Part shown: positions 3,746-7,273 of the stretch, piece after piece
How the letters are laid out: each line of letters begins with the position of its first letter
Position numbering within the stretch: position 1 is the stretch's first letter
Origin: Chloroflexota bacterium
GTDB taxonomy: Bacteria > Chloroflexota > Limnocylindria > Limnocylindrales > CSP1-4
Length of the DNA: 7,273 nucleotides
NCBI GenBank assembly: GCA_021801545.1
Contig: JAJYXX010000138.1
Span: 1 to 7,273 of the forward strand
Direction: 5' to 3'
Made by a program: the position numbers and the translations under genes
Notes under the pieces: generated by a model
Database searches by the model: none
What the model was told of the DNA's origin: nothing
Seen by the model: the letters and a program-made list of their open reading frames with translations, nothing else

Positions 3746-6459
3746 CGATGCCGACGCCGGGGCCGACGCCGGGCGTGATCCGCCCGTGGGCGCTCGAGGC
3801 GGCAGCCGTCGTCGAGGCGCTCGGCACGGATCCCCAGGCCGGCCTGACAGGAGCCGAGGCGACTGAGCGACTGGCCCGCATCGGGCCGAACGAGCTCGTC
3901 GAGCGCGGCCACAAACCAGCCTGGTGGCTGCTCGCCGAGCAGTTCACGAACACGATGATCATCGTGCTCGTGATCGCCGCCGTCATCACCGCCATCATCG
4001 GCGATCTCAAGGACACGCTCGTCATCCTGGCCATCGTCGCGCTCAACGGCGTGATCGGTTTCATCCAGGAGTACCGGGCCGAGCAGGCCATGGCGGCGCT
4101 CCGCCAAATGACCAGCCCGTCGGCCCGCGTCATCCGTGACGGCATCGTGCGCGTCGTTCCGGCCGCCGAGATCGTGCCCGGTGACCTCGCCCTGCTCGAG
4201 GTCGGCGACATGGTCCCGGCAGACCTGCGTCTGATCGAGTCGGTCTCGCTGCGGATCAACGAGGCCGCCCTGACCGGGGAGTCGGAACCGGCGGGCAAGA
4301 CCGTGGAGGCGCTGCCGGCCGTCACCGACACCCTGCTCGCGGACCAGCGGAACATCGCCTTCAAGGGCACCGCGGTGACGTATGGACGCGGTGCCGGCGT
4401 CGTCGTGACGACCGGGATGGCGACCGCCCTGGGCCGGATCGCCGGCCTCCTGCAGGAGCATGGCAGCGGACCGACACCGCTCCAGCGGCGACTCTCGGCA
4501 CTCGGCAAGGGCATGGCCGCCGTTGCCCTGGTCGTGTGCGCGATCGTCTTCGGGGCCGGGGTTACCCGGGGCGAGCCGATCGAGCTGATGTTCCTGACCG
4601 CGGTCAGCCTTGCCGTGGCGGCGATCCCGGAGGCCCTGCCAGCGGTCGTCACCGTCGCCCTCGCCCTCGGCGCCCAGCGGATGGCCAGGCGCCGTGCCCT
4701 CGTCCGGAAGCTGCCGGCCGTCGAGACGCTCGGCTGCGTGAACATCGTGTGCTCCGACAAGACCGGAACACTGACCCAGAACCGGATGCTCGTCGAGCGC
4801 GTCTGGACACCGGCCCAGGAATACCGGATCGAAGGCATCGGGTACGAGCCGGTCGGGAGGATCGAGGGTGGTGACGGTGCCGAGCCACTCCTCGATCGGC
4901 TGGCACGCGCCGCTGCGGCCTGCAACGACGCGGTCCTCCACGGCCCGTCCCGACCGGGCGACCCATGGACGATCACGGGCGATCCCACCGAGGGCGCCCT
5001 GCTTGCCCTGGCCGGCAAGCTGGGGGTGAGTCACCTGGACGTGGAGCGTGACCATCCTCGCCTGGCCGAGATCGCGTTCGACCCTGCTCGACGGCGGATG
5101 GTCACCCTCCACCGGGATGATGGCCGGGTGTGGATGGCCGTCAAAGGGGCCCTCGAGGCGCTGGTACCGCTCGGCCACCCGGAGGATCAGGAAGCCTGGG
5201 ATCGCGCCCAGGTGGCCGCCGAGCGCTACGCTGCGGACGGGTATCGCGTTCTGGCGGTCGCGGAGCGCAGGTTCGACGCGATGCCGCCTCACGTGGAGGA
5301 TGCCGAGGCCGGGCTGATCCTGCTCGGCCTGGTCGGCATGACCGATCCGCCCCGTCCCGAGTCTGCGGCCGCTGTCGCAGCGGCGCGGCTGGCGGGGATC
5401 ACCCCGATCATGATCACCGGGGATCACGCACTGACCGCCCAGGCGATCGCCCGCCGGGTGGGCATCCTGCGCGACCGCGAGCTCACCCTGACCGGCGCCG
5501 AGCTCGAGACGCTCGACGAGGCGGCGTTCGACCGGATCGTGGCCGACGTGGCGGTCTACGCGCGGACGAACCCGGAGCAGAAGCTGCGGATCGTCCAGGC
5601 CTGGAAGACTCGCGGCGCGGTCGTGGCCATGACCGGGGACGGAGTGAACGACGCGCCGGCCCTCAAGCTGGCGGACATCGGCGTCGCGATGGGCATCACC
5701 GGCACCGAGGTCAGCAAGGAAGCCGCCGACATGGTCCTCGCCGACGACAACTTCGCGACGATCGTCGCCGCCGTCGAGGAGGGCCGGCGGATCTACGACA
5801 ACATCCGGCGCTTCGTTCGGTACCTGTTGACGACGAACTCGGGCGAGATCTGGGTGATGTTCCTGGCGCCGCTCGCCGGGCTGCCGATTCCGCTGCTGCC
5901 CGTCCACATCCTGTGGATCAACCTGGTGACGGACGGCCTGCCGGCCCTGGCGCTCGGCGTCGAACCGGCCGAACACGACACGATGCGCCGGCCCCCCCGG
6001 CCGACGAGCGAGTCGATCTTCGGCCGCGGCCTGTGGCAGCACGCGCTGTGGGTCGGGCTCCTGATGGGCGGCGTCTCGCTCAGCATCCAGGCGGCGGCGC
6101 TCGACCTCGGCTGGCACTGGCAGACGATGGTGTTTTCGACCCTCGCCCTCCTCCAGCTCGGTCATGCGCTGGCCGTCCGCTCCGAGCACGAGAGCCTGTT
6201 CCGGCTGGGCTGGCGGACGAACCTCCCGCTGAGCGCGGCCGTCGTGGCCACGGTCGCCATCCAGCTTGCGATCATCTACCTCCCGGCGCTGCAGTCGATC
6301 TTCGAGACCGAGGCTCTTCCGCCGTTCGAGCTGGGCGTGCTGCTGGCCGCCTCGACGCTGGCATTCATTGCCGTCGAGCTCGAGAAGTGGCTGGGGCGGC
6401 GGCGAGCCCGGTCGTCATCACGCAGCAGCTCCGGGAGCTCCGCCCCAGACGATCGCTGA
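3742..6459 (+). CDS. P2-type cation-transporting ATPase (SERCA-like, probably Ca2+)
   Basis: A 905-residue P-type ATPase that should pump a cation, most likely Ca2+, out of the cytoplasm. Order: N-terminal cation-ATPase region (about 13-60), M1-M2 (about 63-110), actuator domain with TGES 178-181, M3-M4 with IPEALP (Glu297), phosphorylation site DKTGTLT at Asp339, nucleotide domain with KGA at Lys468, hinge TGD 559-561, TGDGVNDAP 631-639, then M5-M10 (about 690-880). Residues equivalent to SERCA Ca2+ ligands are Glu297 (E309), Asn699 and Glu702 (N768, E771), Asn727, Thr730 and Asp731 (N796, T799, D800), with NLVTDGLPA intact. The position aligning with SERCA Glu908 in M8 is Gln805. The tail (889-905) is Ser/Arg-rich. 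ATG 3742 overlaps the exchanger stop, with GGAG at 3729-3732 nine bases upstream; ATG 3748 is a less likely alternative. Substrate could also be Mn2+; heavy-metal CPx motifs are absent. Confidence 0.95.
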   Translation: MTMPTPGPTPGVIRPWALEAAAVVEALGTDPQAGLTGAEATERLARIGPNELVERGHKPAWWLLAEQFTNTMIIVLVIAAVITAIIGDLKDTLVILAIVALNGVIGFIQEYRAEQAMAALRQMTSPSARVIRDGIVRVVPAAEIVPGDLALLEVGDMVPADLRLIESVSLRINEAALTGESEPAGKTVEALPAVTDTLLADQRNIAFKGTAVTYGRGAGVVVTTGMATALGRIAGLLQEHGSGPTPLQRRLSALGKGMAAVALVVCAIVFGAGVTRGEPIELMFLTAVSLAVAAIPEALPAVVTVALALGAQRMARRRALVRKLPAVETLGCVNIVCSDKTGTLTQNRMLVERVWTPAQEYRIEGIGYEPVGRIEGGDGAEPLLDRLARAAAACNDAVLHGPSRPGDPWTITGDPTEGALLALAGKLGVSHLDVERDHPRLAEIAFDPARRRMVTLHRDDGRVWMAVKGALEALVPLGHPEDQEAWDRAQVAAERYAADGYRVLAVAERRFDAMPPHVEDAEAGLILLGLVGMTDPPRPESAAAVAAARLAGITPIMITGDHALTAQAIARRVGILRDRELTLTGAELETLDEAAFDRIVADVAVYARTNPEQKLRIVQAWKTRGAVVAMTGDGVNDAPALKLADIGVAMGITGTEVSKEAADMVLADDNFATIVAAVEEGRRIYDNIRRFVRYLLTTNSGEIWVMFLAPLAGLPIPLLPVHILWINLVTDGLPALALGVEPAEHDTMRRPPRPTSESIFGRGLWQHALWVGLLMGGVSLSIQAAALDLGWHWQTMVFSTLALLQLGHALAVRSEHESLFRLGWRTNLPLSAAVVATVAIQLAIIYLPALQSIFETEALPPFELGVLLAASTLAFIAVELEKWLGRRRARSSSRSSSGSSAPDDR
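3751..3774 (+). repeat. Two-copy 12-base tandem repeat in the ATPase N-terminus
   Basis: CCGACGCCGGGG is followed directly by CCGACGCCGGGC, two 12-base units differing only in the last base. They encode Pro-Thr-Pro-Gly twice (residues 4-11) just before the first conserved region of the ATPase. It is probably a slippage-type duplication in a disordered N-terminus with little functional effect. Confidence 0.6.
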
Positions 6460-6495
6460 CGCGGCGTGCCTGGCTCGTCCCGCCCGTCGCCAGCG

Positions 6496-6909
6496 CTATG
6501 GCTCGAGGTCGAAGACCCGGAGGTGACGAGGGTGCAGGACGGCGATCGGGCGGCGGTCGAAGGTCGCGATCCGCCGGACCCCGAGCCGCTCCGCGGTCGC
6601 GACGAGCACCGCTTCGGCCAGGCGGGGCCGGTGTTCGGCCGCCTCGGCCATCAGCTCCGAGGCGCGCGAGAGGTCGGCCTCGGTCGGAGCGACGAGGCGG
6701 ATGGCGCCCCGCACGATCGCCTCGACGACCGCCGCCGAGGCCGCCGGACCGAGTTCACGCTGGAGGACGTGATCGACCTCGGCGAGTGTCAGCGCCCCGA
6801 CCAGGAGCGGTTCCTCCACTCGCGCGAACCAGGCCGCGGCCGCCCGGTGGTTGAGGTCCGCCGTGTCCGCGGCGGCGAGGATCAGACTCGTGTCGAGCAG
6901 GACGGCCAC
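6496..6909 (-). CDS. PIN-domain ribonuclease toxin (VapC-like)
   Basis: A 137-residue PIN-domain protein, the usual length for VapC toxins, which cleave specific RNAs using Mg2+ held by a cluster of acidic residues. Visible acids are Asp6 (LLDTS), Glu44 (LTLAEVDH), Glu99 (RLAEAVLVATAERLG) and Asp118 (IATFDRR). In most members the third position is Asp within a DA motif; here the codon is GAA, so Glu. The C-terminal block ATAERLGVRRIATFDRRP is typical of the family. The start is GTG 6909, preceded by GAGGAG eight bases upstream on the minus strand, 18 bases after the antitoxin stop. It is last in a two-gene minus-strand operon and converges on the ATPase, with 36 bases between their stops and no clear terminator. 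Target RNA is unknown. Assignment to the PIN family is firm; toxicity is inferred from family and context. Confidence 0.88.
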   Translation of the reverse strand: MAVLLDTSLILAAADTADLNHRAAAAWFARVEEPLLVGALTLAEVDHVLQRELGPAASAAVVEAIVRGAIRLVAPTEADLSRASELMAEAAEHRPRLAEAVLVATAERLGVRRIATFDRRPIAVLHPRHLRVFDLEP

Positions 6910-6927
6910 AACTCGGACTCCTCGGGC

Positions 6928-7191
6928 CTACCGCCCCTCGCCCGGTCGGCGTCCCGTGCGGTCCCCCAGCTCGCGCCGGACGATCGCCCGCGCGTCGAGC
7001 GAGAGGCGACCGTGCCCACTCCGGCCGACGCCGACGAACCCCAGCTCCGGCGTCGCCTCGTGGGCGGCAAGGTACGCCTCGAGGGCATCGCTGATGATCG
7101 CCGTCTTCGTCGTCCCGGCCCGGCGGGCATGGCGGTCGACGCGGTCGAGCAGATCGGCGTCGGCGAGGATCGTCGTTCGGCGGATCGTCAT
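6928..7191 (-). CDS. Ribbon-helix-helix antitoxin (VapB/CopG-like)
   Basis: An 87-residue protein whose first 44 residues form a ribbon-helix-helix DNA-binding unit: strand RRTTILA (4-10), helix A from about 11-25 (DADLLDRVDRHARRA), turn GTTK, helix B 30-44 (TAIISDALEAYLAAH). The remaining 43 residues are Gly/Arg-rich and probably disordered until bound to the toxin, as is usual for antitoxins. It should neutralise the PIN toxin encoded immediately downstream and repress its own promoter. ATG 7191 is chosen because AGGAG precedes it at six bases on the minus strand and the RHH strand begins at residue 4. A longer frame reaching the window edge would add 27 unrelated residues and is not favoured. 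The stop is a TAG at 6928-6930, 18 bases before the toxin start. Confidence 0.85.
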   Translation of the reverse strand: MTIRRTTILADADLLDRVDRHARRAGTTKTAIISDALEAYLAAHEATPELGFVGVGRSGHGRLSLDARAIVRRELGDRTGRRPGEGR

Positions 7192-7273
7192 CGGGCGCTC
7201 CTGTTGGCGGGCCAGCGGATCAGCGGCTGCGATATGCGAGCAAGTGCTTTTCACCTTGACGCAGCAGACCACA
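7192..7273 (-). promoter_or_regulatory. Upstream region of the toxin-antitoxin operon with candidate operators
   Basis: These 82 bases precede the antitoxin start. They contain the dyad AGCA-AG-TGCT (7239-7248) and two CAGCGG copies (7213-7218 and 7221-7226, period eight). RHH repressors often bind short dyads or closely spaced direct repeats in their own promoters, so these are plausible autoregulation sites. The minus strand offers an AT-containing CATATC near 7230-7235 as a weak -10, without a good -35. TTGACG at 7256-7261 on the plus strand could be a -35 of a divergent promoter beyond the window. Confidence 0.3.

Noticed and set aside
3703..6189. 828-codon open frame on the minus strand opposite the ATPase
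   Set aside because: Its translation is Asp/Gly/His/Arg-rich without hydrophobic cores or motifs, as expected from the complement of a GC-rich gene with biased third positions. The plus strand carries all P-type ATPase motifs.
3742..6459. Assignment of the ATPase as CtpF
   Set aside because: The length matches, but the M6 motif is NLVTDGLPA of the SERCA/LMCA1 type rather than the divergent M6 that I recall for CtpF. A gene symbol is therefore not justified.
6460..6495. Bidirectional terminator between the ATPase and PIN genes
   Set aside because: Only a 5-bp pairing (CTGGC 6470-6474 with GCCAG 6489-6493) across a 14-base loop and no T-run; too weak to call.
5130..6854. 574-codon plus-strand frame running from inside the ATPase past its end
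   Set aside because: Arg/Gly/Pro-rich translation, out of frame with the conserved ATPase motifs and overlapping the PIN gene. It is a high-GC artefact.
1..7273. tRNA, rRNA, CRISPR array, insertion sequence or integration site
   Set aside because: No clover-leaf, regular spacer repeats, transposase frame or terminal inverted repeats could be found. The only repeats are the short ones listed.

Overview
The window is a high-GC bacterial segment (about 70% G+C by eye, not counted). The coding frames have almost exclusively G or C at third positions, with GTG as well as ATG starts. This fits a high-GC Actinomycetota or Chloroflexota-like organism, but nothing here fixes the taxon.

Layout. (1) Positions 1-107 hold the last codons of an unidentified plus-strand gene. 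(2) Positions 108-482 are a 375-base leader/intergenic region. It contains a GC-rich hairpin just after that stop, a weak 54-codon ORF, a 9-bp inverted repeat, a perfect 16-bp palindrome, a -10-like TATGCT and a structured 5' leader ending in a good Shine-Dalgarno sequence. (3) Positions 483-6459 hold five co-directional genes that look like one operon: two tandem-domain universal stress proteins (USPs), a short single-domain USP, a ten-helix cation/Ca2+ exchanger of the CaCA family and a 905-residue SERCA-like P2-type cation (probably Ca2+) ATPase. Junctions are ATGA overlaps or gaps of 3 and 21 bases. (4) Positions 6496-7191 hold a minus-strand, convergent type II toxin-antitoxin pair: a ribbon-helix-helix antitoxin followed by a PIN-domain (VapC-like) toxin. 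The last 82 bases are the upstream region of that pair.

Working model (inference). The operon couples two routes of cation export, one secondary (exchanger) and one ATP-driven (pump), to five USP domains whose ATP-binding loop is intact, partly degenerate or lost from the first gene to the third. This suggests a stress- or energy-responsive Ca2+ homeostasis unit in which the USPs sense nucleotide and modulate the transporters or their expression. The palindromic elements upstream are candidates for the controlling operator. The most informative points are this gene combination, the shared CCCGATC half-site in two inverted repeats, an in-frame single stop between the third USP and the exchanger, and substitutions at three otherwise acidic functional positions (ATPase Q805, exchanger N267, PIN E99).
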